This document shows positions 44,479 through 55,611 of a stretch of DNA of 64,000 nt, piece by piece; the stretch's first letter is position 1; each line of letters opens with the position of its first letter. The notes under the pieces were generated by a model. That model searched no databases. It was given only the letters and a program-made list of their open reading frames with translations, and was not told the origin of the DNA. The stretch comes from Flavobacterium frigoris PS1 (GTDB taxonomy: Bacteria; Bacteroidota; Bacteroidia; Flavobacteriales; Flavobacteriaceae), in contig NZ_AHKF01000018.1 in assembly GCF_000252125.1 (NCBI RefSeq), positions 725,462-789,461 on the forward strand, in the 5' to 3' direction. The position numbers were made by a program, and so were the translations under genes.

Positions 44479-46140
44479 TTAGTGTGCTCCGCCAACTTCA
44501 ATTTCATGTCCAATACCTTGTTTTTTTAGTATTTCGATCACTTTCCAACCGTAGAATGCAATAAAAGCAAAGCAAAGAACTGGTATAAAATAAGAAGCAT
44601 GAATACCAATGATATCAGCAAGTTTACCTTGTAAAGGTGGAATAATTCCACCACCCAAAATCATCATTACTAAAAATGCAGAACCTTGAGAAGTATACTT
44701 TCCTAATCCTGCAATAGCAAGAGAAAAAATTGACGGCCACATGATACTAAGAAATAAACCACCACTCATAAAGGCAAAAATTGCAATTGTTCCTGTTGTA
44801 AATAATCCAATTAGCATGGCTGTCATTCCCATTAAACCAAAAATCATTAATGTTCTTGAAGGTTGGTCTTTACCTAAGAAGAAACCACCAATTTGAAACA
44901 CAATTACAAAAGCATAAGCATATAAAGGAGTGACATCTTGTCCCGAAATAGCATTTGCAGCTAAAACTACTCCAAAGGCGATATAAGGAACAACAATTAA
45001 TAATATTTTTTTAAGTTGATTCGAAGGGTTAAAAACTGAAATTGCACCTGCCCAACGACCAATCATTAAACTTCCCCAGTACATTGACATATATGGTGCC
45101 AATGCAGGACCAGTGATAGATCCGAAATCAGCGGTTTTTAATAATTCACCTAGGTTACTACCAATTGTTACCTCTACACCCACATAGGTAAAAAGTGCTA
45201 ACATCCCTAATACTAATTGTGGGTATTTCATTGCACCCCATCCCTCAGCATTTTTTTGCGCCGTCGCGTTGGCAAATAATAATCCAACTACAACAATTAG
45301 CAAGGTAGAAACGGTTAATCCGAGTCCTAAGTAATCTTTTTCGTTATTCTCTAAAAAGCGAGTGATAAACTCTGGGTCTTCATATCGAGAAAATATGTAA
45401 GCAAATACAGCTATCAAAATTACCGTAATGGCAATCAAGGTCTTCATTGCTTTACTTGCTGGTTCAAAAGTAGAATCGCTTTTTCCAGCAGGCAATTTTT
45501 TTGAAAAGAAGAATAATGCAGCAGCTAATAAAAATAGTCCACCAACAAATACATATAGTATTCTCATGGAATCTAAAGAGTTTTCTTTTTGTGCAAATTC
45601 TTCAATATTAACTCCGGCAATCACACCAAATAGTGCAATTGAAACAACTATCGGTCCTATTGTTGTTCCTAATGAATTAATTCCACCGGCAAGATTTAAC
45701 CTGCTTGATGCTGTATGAGCCTCTCCAAGAGATGCTGCAAAAGGCTGTGCAGATGTTTGCTGTAAAGAAAAACCCAAAGCAACTATGAATAAAGCTCCAA
45801 GAATAAATAAGTAATTACCTTCTGTTACGGCTAATATCATCAAGGCTGCTCCAAAAGTACTTACTAAAAGACCATAGATAATCCCTTTTTTGAATCCCCA
45901 AGCATTAAGAATATCCTTTTTTGCCAAACTACTAAATATAAAAAGTAAAATTGCGCCAATATAATAAGCACCATAAAAAGCAAAATCAATAAGCTGACTC
46001 TGAAATTGATCTAAGCCAAATTTAGCTTTACAAAAAGGGATGAAAACTCCATTTGATGCACCTATGAATCCCCAAAAGAAAAACACGGTAATAAGCGTGT
46101 AAAGCGCCGAATTATTGGACTTTGTTTGTTCTGTATTCAT
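44479..46140 (-). CDS. FucP/NagP-like MFS sugar transporter
   Basis: 553 residues with about twelve to fourteen hydrophobic helices. The N-terminal [20 protein letters not shown] and [20 protein letters not shown], then [17 protein letters not shown], match the FucP/NagP sugar:H+ symporter family. It is about 110 residues longer than FucP, mainly from an extra helical stretch around residues 230-310. It is divergent from the GH20 hexosaminidase gene (489 nt between), which suggests import of N-acetylglucosamine or related sugars. No nag catabolic genes are in the window. Confidence 0.85.
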   Translation of the reverse strand: MNTEQTKSNNSALYTLITVFFFWGFIGASNGVFIPFCKAKFGLDQFQSQLIDFAFYGAYYIGAILLFIFSSLAKKDILNAWGFKKGIIYGLLVSTFGAALMILAVTEGNYLFILGALFIVALGFSLQQTSAQPFAASLGEAHTASSRLNLAGGINSLGTTIGPIVVSIALFGVIAGVNIEEFAQKENSLDSMRILYVFVGGLFLLAAALFFFSKKLPAGKSDSTFEPASKAMKTLIAITVILIAVFAYIFSRYEDPEFITRFLENNEKDYLGLGLTVSTLLIVVVGLLFANATAQKNAEGWGAMKYPQLVLGMLALFTYVGVEVTIGSNLGELLKTADFGSITGPALAPYMSMYWGSLMIGRWAGAISVFNPSNQLKKILLIVVPYIAFGVVLAANAISGQDVTPLYAYAFVIVFQIGGFFLGKDQPSRTLMIFGLMGMTAMLIGLFTTGTIAIFAFMSGGLFLSIMWPSIFSLAIAGLGKYTSQGSAFLVMMILGGGIIPPLQGKLADIIGIHASYFIPVLCFAFIAFYGWKVIEILKKQGIGHEIEVGGAH

Positions 46141-46629
46141 AATTATAAAATAGTTTAATTTTAAGGTTAGTTAAATATTCTTTTTGCAAGACCGTAAATA
46201 TATTTGTTAAGTGAATTAAAAAAAAACAATTTAGTATAAATCACGTTATATTTATAGAATACTCACTTTTTGTTAAATATTGCTGAATTTTATTTAAGAA
46301 TTTCGCTATTTTATATTGAGTAAAGAATTTAATTGTAGCTTTAGAAATAAGTTTGCAAATTTAGTGGTTTGGAATTATGAATTTCGCAAATTGCAAGTTG
46401 AAGTAGTCGTGCAAACTGACTAATGCAGTTGTAAAGTAATCTGATTTCATAAAATGTATATCTTCATAAGAATGAAGTTAATTCGATTGAAGGACTGAAG
46501 TGAAAGTATTAAAACAAATACGAGAAAGCTTACATTGCTATGCTTTAGCCTTTCTGGAATATGAAGTTCTGGAATTGTAGAAGCGATTTAATTAATAAAA
46601 AGTAATATTAAAACCGACAAAAAAAACAT
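46141..46629. other. Divergent promoter region of transporter and hexosaminidase
   Basis: 489 nt between two diverging genes of one apparent pathway; no ORF on either strand is convincing. It should hold both promoters and any shared operator. I found no clean inverted repeat or TAnnTTTG box with correct spacing. Confidence 0.5.
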
Positions 46630-48663
46630 ATGCGATACATTTTATTTTTTCTTTTCGTTGTTATTAGTTCGACCGCACAAATAAAACTCGACGATTTAAA
46701 CCTAATGCCTTGGCCTCGAGAAATCAGTCTTCAAGGCGGTAATTTTTCCTTAACAAAAAGCTTTAAAGTCAATATTACAGGAGACCCTAATTCTAGGATT
46801 TTTATTGGGGCAACCCAGTTTATTCGAAGATTGGATGGGAGAACGGGACTGTTTCTGGAACAAGCACATTTGACCAAAATAAATGAAGTTCCGGAAGCGG
46901 AATTACAAATAAATATTATTCGCAATGGCGAAATTAAATTAAAGGAAGATGAAAGTTACCAACTTACTGTTGTGTCTAATAAGATACTAATAAATGCCAC
47001 AACAGATTTAGGGGCTTTGCATGGTCTGGAGACGCTTTTGCAATTGTTGCAAAATAGTAGTGCTTCTTTTTATTTTCCGAACGTTACGATTTCAGATTCG
47101 CCAAGGTTTATCTGGAGAGGATTAATGATAGATGCTGCAAGACATTTTCAACCAGTGGATGTGATTAAAAGAAACTTGGATGCTATGGCATCAATGAAAA
47201 TGAATGTTTTTCATTGGCATCTGGCCGATGATCAAGGCTGGAGAATAGAAATGAAAAATCATCCAAAATTGAATGAACTGTCAACCGATGGAAGTTATTA
47301 TACCCAAGAGGAAATCAAGAATATCGTAAAATATGCAGCCGAGAGAGGGATTCTAGTTGTACCGGAAATTGATGTTCCAGGCCACGCTTCGGCTTTACTA
47401 ACTGCGTATCCTGAAATAGGGAGTAAGTTAGCCGCTGACCCAGCTTATACCGTAAAAAGAAACTCAGGTATTTATAATTCGACTCTAGATCCTACAAATC
47501 CAAAAACATATCAACTATTAGGTGAAATTTTTGACGAGGTATGCCCGTTGTTTCCAGGGGATTATTTTCATATTGGCGGTGATGAAAACAATGGCAAAGA
47601 ATGGAATGCGAATCCCCAGATTCAAGAATTTAAGACGGAAAATAAAATGAGTAGCAATCATGATTTGCAAACTTATTTTAATATGCAATTGATTCCAATG
47701 TTGAAAAAACATAATAAGAAATTGATGGGTTGGGAAGAAATAATGACAGAAAATATGTCTAAGAATGCTATAATTCATGCTTGGAGAGGAACTAATGAAG
47801 GTCAAGCTTCTGGAGGTTCGCTTGCTAAAGCAGCGAAGAACGGTTATCAAACTGTTTTGTCAAATGGATATTATATTGATTTGATGCTTAGTATAGACAA
47901 GCATTATTTGAACGATCCAATTCCGAGCAATAGCACCTTAAGTTCCGAAGAAAAAGTAAAGATTCTAGGGGGAGAAGCAGCAATGTGGAGCGAACTTGTT
48001 ACACCTTTAAATATTGATTCAAGAATATGGCCTAGAACTGCAGCCATAGCGGAACGATTGTGGTCTGAAGCGGATATTACAGATTTGAACAGTTTGCACA
48101 AACGTCTAAAGACGATTTCCTGGAGACTAGAGGAACTGGGAATTTCCCATATTAGGAACAAAGAGGTGATTTTAAGAAATATTAGTAATAACCAATCTAC
48201 AGCTCCAATAAATGATTTGTCTAATGTATGTGAGCCTTTAAAGAACTATTCTCGTAATGGTGGTGGGAAAAAATACCGCATGCATTCACCGCTAACCCTG
48301 TTTGCAGATGCTTGTACTGCAGATGCCTATGATGCCTATGATTTTGACAAGGCGGTGATGGCCTATTTGGAAAATAAAAGCCCAGAGAACCAAATTGTAG
48401 TAACTGATTTTTTTAGGAAATGGATCGCTATGAATGGTCAATTGATTGATTTAAGTGCAAATGCGCCTTTAATTCAACCACTTTTACCTTTGTCAGAAAG
48501 TCTTAGTGAACTATCACAACTGCTATTGCTTAAGATTGAAAACAAGAAAATTGTACAGCCTACAATCTTGACTAATTTATTAGAAAAATGCAATTCTAAG
48601 AAAAATGCCGATGTAGAATTAGTAGTGTACAATAGTTTAAAAAAACTATCAGAAATGCCATAG
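46630..48663 (+). CDS. Exported GH20 beta-N-acetylhexosaminidase
   Basis: 677 residues with a signal peptide ending near SSTAQ (residue 17). A GH20 N-terminal domain (about 25-150) precedes the catalytic barrel, with FHWHLADDQGWRIEMK, VVPEIDVPGHASALL and the catalytic pair Asp318-Glu319 in FHIGGDENNGKEW. Substrate-assisted release of GlcNAc/GalNAc from chitooligosaccharides, peptidoglycan or glycoproteins is the family activity. The C-terminal about 170 residues (after LWSEADITDLNSLHKRL) are an extra domain. Divergent to the FucP/NagP-like transporter and closed by a terminator. Confidence 0.95.
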   Translation: MRYILFFLFVVISSTAQIKLDDLNLMPWPREISLQGGNFSLTKSFKVNITGDPNSRIFIGATQFIRRLDGRTGLFLEQAHLTKINEVPEAELQINIIRNGEIKLKEDESYQLTVVSNKILINATTDLGALHGLETLLQLLQNSSASFYFPNVTISDSPRFIWRGLMIDAARHFQPVDVIKRNLDAMASMKMNVFHWHLADDQGWRIEMKNHPKLNELSTDGSYYTQEEIKNIVKYAAERGILVVPEIDVPGHASALLTAYPEIGSKLAADPAYTVKRNSGIYNSTLDPTNPKTYQLLGEIFDEVCPLFPGDYFHIGGDENNGKEWNANPQIQEFKTENKMSSNHDLQTYFNMQLIPMLKKHNKKLMGWEEIMTENMSKNAIIHAWRGTNEGQASGGSLAKAAKNGYQTVLSNGYYIDLMLSIDKHYLNDPIPSNSTLSSEEKVKILGGEAAMWSELVTPLNIDSRIWPRTAAIAERLWSEADITDLNSLHKRLKTISWRLEELGISHIRNKEVILRNISNNQSTAPINDLSNVCEPLKNYSRNGGGKKYRMHSPLTLFADACTADAYDAYDFDKAVMAYLENKSPENQIVVTDFFRKWIAMNGQLIDLSANAPLIQPLLPLSESLSELSQLLLLKIENKKIVQPTILTNLLEKCNSKKNADVELVVYNSLKKLSEMP

Positions 48664-48696
48664 ACTGACGATTATTGTGGCTTTTGAATTGATATG

Positions 48697-48727
48697 ATCC
48701 TGACGAACTTACGTCAGGATTTTTTTT
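48697..48727 (+). terminator. Rho-independent terminator of the hexosaminidase gene
   Basis: ATCCTGACG, loop AACTTA, CGTCAGGAT followed by seven T; perfect 9-bp stem 34 nt after the stop. Confidence 0.92.
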
Positions 48728-48804
48728 GGATAATTAATATACTAGTAAGCAGAATGCAATTCATTAAAATCTGGTTTGCTACGCAAAAAATCAGTAATTT
48801 TTTG

Positions 48805-48812
48805 TACTTTTG
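48805..48812 (+). promoter_or_regulatory. -7 promoter element of the ABC-F gene
   Basis: TACTTTTG fits TAnnTTTG, 24 nt before the ATG at 48837. A TTTG lies upstream at about 48775, but its spacing of 26 nt is longer than the usual 19-21. Confidence 0.55.
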
Positions 48813-48833
48813 CAAAAATTTTTATAAAAATAA

Positions 48834-50456
<1,623 letters not shown>

Positions 50457-50478
50457 ATAACACGAATCATTTATTATT

Positions 50479-50512
50479 AAACTCCTGCAATTTGATTGCA
50501 GGAGTTTTTTTT
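50479..50512. terminator. Terminator after the ABC-F gene
   Basis: AAACTCCTGCAA, loop TTTGA, TTGCAGGAGTTT followed by T-run; perfect 12-bp stem. The A-run on the other side is short, but the small minus-strand lipoprotein gene at 50517 also ends here. Confidence 0.92.
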
Positions 50513-50516
50513 CGAA

Positions 50517-50690
50517 TTATTTCTTCCCAAATAGTTTACTGATTACAAATAGAACGATCGCGAGTATAGCCACTACTATAATTATTCCTACGCCCATACC
50601 GGCTTTAAAGATTCCTCCAATCACGGAGCAGCTTGTAAATGAAATCAGTATTACAAAAAGTATGAAGATTTTTGTTCCTTTGTTTATCAT
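50517..50690 (-). CDS. Small membrane lipoprotein, 57 residues
   Basis: 57 residues from ATG 50690 to TAA 50517-50519. It has a signal-like start (KIFILFVILISFTSC) with a lipobox-type FTSC at Cys21, then SVIGGIFKAGMGVGIIIVVA and a second hydrophobic helix ending SKLFGKK. I have seen similar short proteins (TSCS-V-GGIFKAG) in Flavobacterium genomes, but no function is known. It converges on the ABC-F gene and shares its terminator hairpin. Confidence 0.75.
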   Translation of the reverse strand: MINKGTKIFILFVILISFTSCSVIGGIFKAGMGVGIIIVVAILAIVLFVISKLFGKK

Positions 50691-50994
50691 GGCAAATTGA
50701 TTTAAAATTGAATTATAAAATTACCAAATGGCAAAATAAATTAGTTACATAATTCGCATTGAATGTTATAAAATAGCTTTATTTAATAACTTAATTATTT
50801 GTACTATGGCTAGTGATTACTCTTTTGTAAAAAGTGATTAAAAACGAATAGATAAGCACCATTGGAATGCCTTTGGCATTAATCGACTTGGTTATCTGTA
50901 TCAAATGATAAATGAAAACTATATTCTAGGGCTATAATTAATAAATCATAAATTTGAATTTGTATATTTGCGACACCAAACACACTACTTTACT
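50691..50994. other. Upstream region of pyrR
   Basis: About 300 nt, A+T-rich, no ORF. The pyrR -7 box is at 50963-50970. No attenuator-like pair of hairpins with a T-run was found. Confidence 0.55.
50963..50970 (+). promoter_or_regulatory. -7 promoter element of pyrR
   Basis: TATATTTG, a good TAnnTTTG match. Transcription would start near 50977, leaving a leader of roughly 18 nt before ATG 50995. This rules out the TTG at 50968, which lies inside the promoter. No TTTG -33 element at the expected spacing. Confidence 0.6.
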
Positions 50995-51534
50995 ATGACT
51001 CAAAAAGTTTTGCTCAATTCCAAAGAAGTCAATATCATTTTGCACCGTTTGGCCTGTCAGCTAATTGAAAAACACCTCGATTTTAAAGATACCATCTTGG
51101 TCGGTATTCAGCCAAGAGGAACTTTTCTTGCTGAGCGACTGAAAGAGCTATTGGAAAATGAATACGGGACTCCTGAAATCAAACTAGGCTATTTAGACAT
51201 TACTTTTTTTAGAGATGATTTCCGTAGGACGGATAAGCCTTTAGAGGCAAATAAGACGAAGATTAATTTTATTGTCGAAAATAAAAAAGTTATTTTTATT
51301 GACGATGTCTTATTTACAGGCCGAAGTATTCGTTCTGCATTGACTGCAATCCAATCTTTTGGACGACCATCAGAAATAGAGTTACTTGTTCTAATAGATA
51401 GGCGCTTTAGCCGCAATTTACCTATTCAACCAGATTATAGGGGAAGACAAGTGGATGCCATAAACAACGAGAAAGTCAAGGTAAATTGGAAAGAAAATGA
51501 CGTTGAAGATGTCGTTTATTTGATTACTAACTAA
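50995..51534 (+). CDS. pyrR: PyrR, bifunctional pyr regulator / uracil phosphoribosyltransferase
   Basis: 179 residues from ATG 50995 (MTQKVLLNSKEVNIILHRLA), chosen because the promoter -7 box excludes earlier starts. The type-I PRTase loop VIFIDDVLFTGRSIRSAL (PRPP-binding) and the LVGIQPRGTFLAERL segment define PyrR. In Bacillus, PyrR-UMP binds pyr mRNA leaders and attenuates transcription; it also has weak UPRTase activity. pyrB follows after 58 nt. No attenuator is visible before pyrR or pyrB. Confidence 0.95.
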   Translation: MTQKVLLNSKEVNIILHRLACQLIEKHLDFKDTILVGIQPRGTFLAERLKELLENEYGTPEIKLGYLDITFFRDDFRRTDKPLEANKTKINFIVENKKVIFIDDVLFTGRSIRSALTAIQSFGRPSEIELLVLIDRRFSRNLPIQPDYRGRQVDAINNEKVKVNWKENDVEDVVYLITN

Positions 51535-51592
51535 TCAGTATAATTAAACGTTCAAAAAACTAAGCTGACAAAGCAATAATAATTGTAAAAGA

Positions 51593-52519
51593 ATGAAAGA
51601 ATTAAGCGTAAATCATTTATTAGGGATAAAATATATTAACAAAAGTGATATTGACCTTATTTTTGAAACGGCCGATCATTTTAAAGAAGTCATTAATCGT
51701 CCTATAAAGAAAGTACCTTCCTTACGAGATATTACTATTGCCAATATTTTTTTTGAAAACAGTACCCGCACAAAACTTTCTTTTGAGCTAGCGCAAAAAA
51801 GATTATCAGCAGATGTTATCAGTTTTTCAGCAGCTCAATCTTCAGTAAAAAAAGGAGAAACTCTTATTGACACCGTAAACAATATACTTTCTATGAAAGT
51901 AGATATGGTTGTAATGCGACATTCTAATCCTGGTGCTGCTTATTTTTTGTCGAAAAACGTAAAGGCAAGTATTATAAATGCTGGAGACGGTGCGCACGAA
52001 CATCCTACACAAGCCTTATTGGATAGTTATTCGATTAGAGAAAAACTAGGAGATGTGGGCGGTAAAAAAGTAGTTATAGTTGGAGATATTTTACACTCAA
52101 GGGTGGCACTATCTAATATATATGCATTGCAAATGCAAGGAGCCGAAGTTAAAGTATGCGGACCAAAAACACTGATACCAAAACACATTGAGTCACTTGG
52201 AGTGACAGTGGAGCCCAACCTCAGAAAAGCATTAGAATGGTGTGATGTGGCCAATATGTTACGAGTACAAAATGAACGAATGGATGTGAATTTTTTCCCT
52301 TCAACAAGAGAATACGCACAACAATATGGTTTAGATAAAACCTTATTAGATTCGTTAAGCAAAGAAATTGTGATTATGCATCCGGGCCCTATAAATAGGG
52401 GAGTAGAGATAACATCAGAGGTTGCTGACTCGCATCAATCAGTTATTTTGAACCAAGTAGAGAATGGAGTTGCCATAAGAATGGCGGTAATCTATCTTTT
52501 GGCCTCAAAAATTCAGTAA
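51593..52519 (+). CDS. pyrB: Aspartate carbamoyltransferase catalytic chain
   Basis: 308 residues. The carbamoyl-phosphate site FFENSTRTKLSFELA (about 52-66), mid-chain GDGAHEHPTQALLDSY and the closing IVMHPGPINRGVEITSEV are ATCase hallmarks. It makes carbamoyl-aspartate, the first committed pyrimidine step. No pyrI regulatory chain is adjacent, so it is probably the unregulated trimer form. Co-transcribed with pyrR. Confidence 0.96.
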   Translation: MKELSVNHLLGIKYINKSDIDLIFETADHFKEVINRPIKKVPSLRDITIANIFFENSTRTKLSFELAQKRLSADVISFSAAQSSVKKGETLIDTVNNILSMKVDMVVMRHSNPGAAYFLSKNVKASIINAGDGAHEHPTQALLDSYSIREKLGDVGGKKVVIVGDILHSRVALSNIYALQMQGAEVKVCGPKTLIPKHIESLGVTVEPNLRKALEWCDVANMLRVQNERMDVNFFPSTREYAQQYGLDKTLLDSLSKEIVIMHPGPINRGVEITSEVADSHQSVILNQVENGVAIRMAVIYLLASKIQ

Positions 52520-52572
52520 TTTCATAAATCTTCACTAACTTGGTTACATACTAATTTTGAAAATAAAAGTAG

Positions 52573-52905
52573 ATGAAAGTAGATCAAAAAGGACACACGG
52601 TTACAATTAAAGATACTCAAGGCGATTTTACTTCTTTTTTGATGAAAGTGACTCACCAGTATAAAACATATGAAAAGCATAATATAATAATAGACCTTTC
52701 GTATCATAATGATTTGACTATAAATGACATCAAATTGTTTTCACCTTTATCCAAACAGCACAAAAAAGCGAAAAAATCTTTTATTATTGTAATCTCTGAT
52801 TTTGACTATAATGCGATTCCTGATGCGCTTACTGTTGTCCCTTCATTACTAGAAGCGCATGACATTATTGAAATGGAAGAGATTGAAAGGGATTTAGGAT
52901 TTTAA
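52573..52905 (+). CDS. Small STAS-like protein upstream of rnz
   Basis: 110 residues with alternating strands and helices (KGHTVTIKDTQGDFTSFL, NIIIDLSYHNDLTINDIK, KSFIIVISDFDYNAIPDA). The pattern is compatible with a STAS/SpoIIAA-like fold, but no phosphorylatable serine motif is certain. It sits between pyrB (53 nt upstream) and rnz (60 nt downstream), an arrangement I believe is common in Flavobacteria. Function unknown. Confidence 0.75.
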   Translation: MKVDQKGHTVTIKDTQGDFTSFLMKVTHQYKTYEKHNIIIDLSYHNDLTINDIKLFSPLSKQHKKAKKSFIIVISDFDYNAIPDALTVVPSLLEAHDIIEMEEIERDLGF

Positions 52906-52965
52906 AAAAAACGCTAATCTTTAGGGTAGAATTTGGCTTCAAGCCTTTAATCGAAACTCATAATT

Positions 52966-53871
52966 TTGAAACTAACAATATTAGGTTGCTATGCAGCAAC
53001 TCCACGCACCTTTACCAATCCAACTTCTCAAATTTTAGAAATTAAAAACAGACTTTTTCTGATTGACTGTGGAGAGGGCACCCAAGTACAACTGCGCAAA
53101 AATAAAATCAGGTTTTCTAAAATTAATCATATATTTATCTCCCATTTACATGGGGATCATTTCTTTGGACTGGTGGGTTTAGTATCTACTTTTACTTTGC
53201 TAAATAGAGCAACTGATTTGCATATTTATGGTCCCAAAGGGATTAAGGAAATCATTATGTTGCAATTACGTTTGTCTAATTCTTGGACAAATTATGGTTT
53301 GCATTTCCACGAATTGGAATCAAGTGATAGCCAAGTAATTTATGAAGATGAGAAAGTTACGGTAAAAACAATTCCTCTTAAACACCGTATATACACCAAT
53401 GGTTTTTTGTTTCAAGAAAAGATAGATAAAAGGAAACTCAATGTAGATGCTGTTCAAAGCTTTGAAATTGATAGCTGTTACTACCAAAATATTAAAAACG
53501 GAAAAGATATCATTTTGGACGATGGGAGGCTTATTGAGAATCATCTGTTAACATTTGATCCTGTACCTCAAAAGAGTTACGCTTTTTGTTCAGATACCGC
53601 TTATAATGAAAAAATAATTCCACTACTAAGTGATGTGGATATCTTATATCATGAATCTACTTTTCTACAATCGGAAGAGAATTTAGCAAAAAGAACACTG
53701 CATTCCACAGCCAAAGAAGCTGCAACTATCGCTTTGAAGGCTACTGTCAAGCAATTAATTCTTGGACATTACTCTACTCGATATGAAAATATAAAATTAT
53801 TTAAAGAAGAGGCTGAAACTATTTTTCCTCAAGTGCTACTGGCAGAGGATGGGAAAAGTTTTGATTTTTAA
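52966..53871 (+). CDS. rnz: Ribonuclease Z (TTG start)
   Basis: 301 residues; translation must begin at TTG 52966 (reads MKLTILGCYAATPRT), since no ATG or GTG precedes the family-conserved beta-strand. Metallo-beta-lactamase zinc motif SHLHGDHFFG (HxHxDH), then FCSDTAYNEKI and the C-terminal HSTAKEAA and LGHYSTRY metal ligands. It is the tRNA 3' processing endonuclease. Downstream of the STAS-like gene and 36 nt before pdxH. Confidence 0.95.
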   Translation: MKLTILGCYAATPRTFTNPTSQILEIKNRLFLIDCGEGTQVQLRKNKIRFSKINHIFISHLHGDHFFGLVGLVSTFTLLNRATDLHIYGPKGIKEIIMLQLRLSNSWTNYGLHFHELESSDSQVIYEDEKVTVKTIPLKHRIYTNGFLFQEKIDKRKLNVDAVQSFEIDSCYYQNIKNGKDIILDDGRLIENHLLTFDPVPQKSYAFCSDTAYNEKIIPLLSDVDILYHESTFLQSEENLAKRTLHSTAKEAATIALKATVKQLILGHYSTRYENIKLFKEEAETIFPQVLLAEDGKSFDF

Positions 53872-53907
53872 TGTATTAGAATTCCAACAAATTTAAAAAG
53901 AATAAAA

Positions 53908-54552
53908 ATGAATGATCTGAGTAACTATAGAAAATCCTATGAAAAGAGTGAGTTGTTAGAATCTAATATTCCGGAAGATCCAATCAACTTATTTAATAGA
54001 TGGTTTCATGAAACAGAAGAATTTGGCGGTAACGAAGAGGTTAACGCTATGACGGTGTCCACAGTTGGTTTAGACGGCTTCCCTAAGGCTAGAGTTGTTT
54101 TGTTGAAGAAATTCACTGAGGATGGTTTTATTTTTTATACCAATTATAATTCAGAAAAAGGAAAGGCTATTGCCGCAAATCCTAAAATTTGTCTTTCTTT
54201 TTTCTGGCATAGTATGGAGCGTCAGGTAATAATTAAAGGAATAGCCCAAAAGACAACAGAAAACACTTCTGATAATTACTTTGATTCAAGACCCGAAGGA
54301 AGTAAGTTGGGTGCTATTGTTTCTAATCAAAGCGAGGTTATTCCTTCTCGTGCTTATCTAGAAGAAAATTTAAAACAATTAGAAGCAGATTTTGACAGCA
54401 TGGTAATTCCAAGACCAAAACATTGGGGCGGTTTTTTAGTCATTCCCACGCAGGTTGAATTTTGGCAAGGAAGACCTAACCGTCTGCATGACAGAATACG
54501 ATATACGAGTGAAGAAAACTTTTCTTGGAAAATAGAGAGGTTATCGCCTTAA
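53908..54552 (+). CDS. pdxH: Pyridoxamine 5'-phosphate oxidase
   Basis: 214 residues, normal length. FMN-binding split barrel: PKARVVLLKKFTEDGFIFYT, FFWHSMERQVIIKG and the C-terminal FWQGRPNRLHDRIRYT containing the signature Arg and His. It oxidises PNP/PMP to pyridoxal phosphate with O2. Last gene of the pyrR-pyrB-rnz-pdxH run. The first copied CAP unit begins right at its stop codon. Confidence 0.96.
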   Translation: MNDLSNYRKSYEKSELLESNIPEDPINLFNRWFHETEEFGGNEEVNAMTVSTVGLDGFPKARVVLLKKFTEDGFIFYTNYNSEKGKAIAANPKICLSFFWHSMERQVIIKGIAQKTTENTSDNYFDSRPEGSKLGAIVSNQSEVIPSRAYLEENLKQLEADFDSMVIPRPKHWGGFLVIPTQVEFWQGRPNRLHDRIRYTSEENFSWKIERLSP

Positions 54553-54603
54553 AGTAAGAAAAGGACGATTATTTAAATTAAAAGATGTAGTTAGTCGATT
54601 ATT

Positions 54604-54636
54604 TTTGGTAGTTAAACGGAAATATAAGTATGTTTG
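54604..54636 (+). promoter_or_regulatory. Promoter of CAP-domain gene 1
   Basis: TTTG at 54604-54607, a 21-nt spacer and TATGTTTG at 54629-54636 match the Bacteroidota TTTG / TAnnTTTG consensus. The same arrangement is kept in unit 2. The leader is then about 70 nt. Confidence 0.8.
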
Positions 54637-54713
54637 AGAAGAATTAGAACACATACAATATTATCCTAAAGGAGTTTGCCCCACAATCTACTTTAAACTT
54701 TAACTACTATATT

Positions 54714-55217
54714 ATGAAAAGATATTTACTCCGTGCCGTATTACTTTCAGCAGTTATATTCACAATGAATTCTTGTTCTTCAGATGCTACTGAAGCATCT
54801 CCAGTAGAGGCAAAATCGCAAGCTGTCGTAAACTATACCTATAGCGCAAATGAATTAGAAGCGATGAAGTTGATAAATGATTACAGAGTTAGTGTTGGGT
54901 TAAATACTTTAGAAAAGATTAACCATATTTCATACAAGTCAGAAGAGCATGATAATTATATGATTACAAACAATGTGGTGAACCATGATGATTTTGTAGC
55001 TCGTTCTGAAAATATAATAAAAGTTTTGGGAGCAAAAACAGTAGGGGAAAATATAGCATATAACTACAGTTCGCCTCAAGCAGCTTTAAACGCTTGGTTA
55101 AATAGCCCTGCTCATAAACAAAATATAGAAGGTAATTTTACTCATTTCGGAATTGCCATAAGAGAAAATCCTACAACAGGTAAAAAATACTACACTAATA
55201 TTTTTGCTAAAATATAG
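54714..55217 (+). CDS. CAP-domain (SCP/PR-1-like) lipoprotein, copy 1
   Basis: 167 residues. The signal has a lipobox-like MNSCSS with Cys21. The CAP core has YSANELEAMKLINDYRVSVG, EEHDNYM (conserved His), VGENIAYNYSSPQAALNAWL and NSPAHKQNIEGNFTHFGIAI. This is the compact bacterial YkwD-type CAP domain of unknown biochemical role, anchored in the outer membrane or periplasm. Its twin at 56430-56936 differs in only two or three residues. A strong terminator follows. Confidence 0.88.
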   Translation: MKRYLLRAVLLSAVIFTMNSCSSDATEASPVEAKSQAVVNYTYSANELEAMKLINDYRVSVGLNTLEKINHISYKSEEHDNYMITNNVVNHDDFVARSENIIKVLGAKTVGENIAYNYSSPQAALNAWLNSPAHKQNIEGNFTHFGIAIRENPTTGKKYYTNIFAKI

Positions 55218-55223
55218 TTTGTT

Positions 55224-55270
55224 AAAAAAAGCATAGGCTGTATCCTTAGGATACAGCCTATGCTTTTTTT
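55224..55270 (+). terminator. Strong terminator after CAP copy 1
   Basis: AAAGCATAGGCTGTATCC, loop TTA, GGATACAGCCTATGCTTT followed by T-run; perfect 18-bp stem. An A-run on the other side makes it symmetrical. Confidence 0.93.
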
Positions 55271-55611
55271 TGGGAATGCTGTAATTGTTGACGCTTTTAA
55301 TCGAATATTGAATTTCTAAAAGAAATACATTTAATAAGTATGTGATTCAATAATAATTCACTTTATACTGCAAAAATCTCACTGTATATTGTAAGAAAAG
55401 TAAATAATCTATAGTTAAACTTATTTGAATTATTGATTTTTAATTAGTTTGTTCATATCCGAAAATGTAGTTGCTAATTTCAATAATTCGTAGTAATTAC
55501 TAAACTTTTGAAATAATAGTCGAATTAAATTATTTGATAATCAAATTACTATAAACTTTATTAAAATTAAAATCACTTCCTTTATTATTACGTATGTTAA
55601 TAATATGTATT

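Larger units (their letters stand above)
54548..55217 (+). repeat. Direct repeat unit 1 (promoter plus CAP gene)
   Basis: Nearly identical, base for base, to 56264-56936 (offset about 1716-1719): leader, promoter, ribosome-binding region and gene. The similarity begins at CTTAA that includes the pdxH stop codon. Confidence 0.85.

Noticed and set aside
50968..50994. Earlier TTG start for pyrR
   Set aside because: It falls inside the -7 promoter element, and the family starts at the next ATG (50995).
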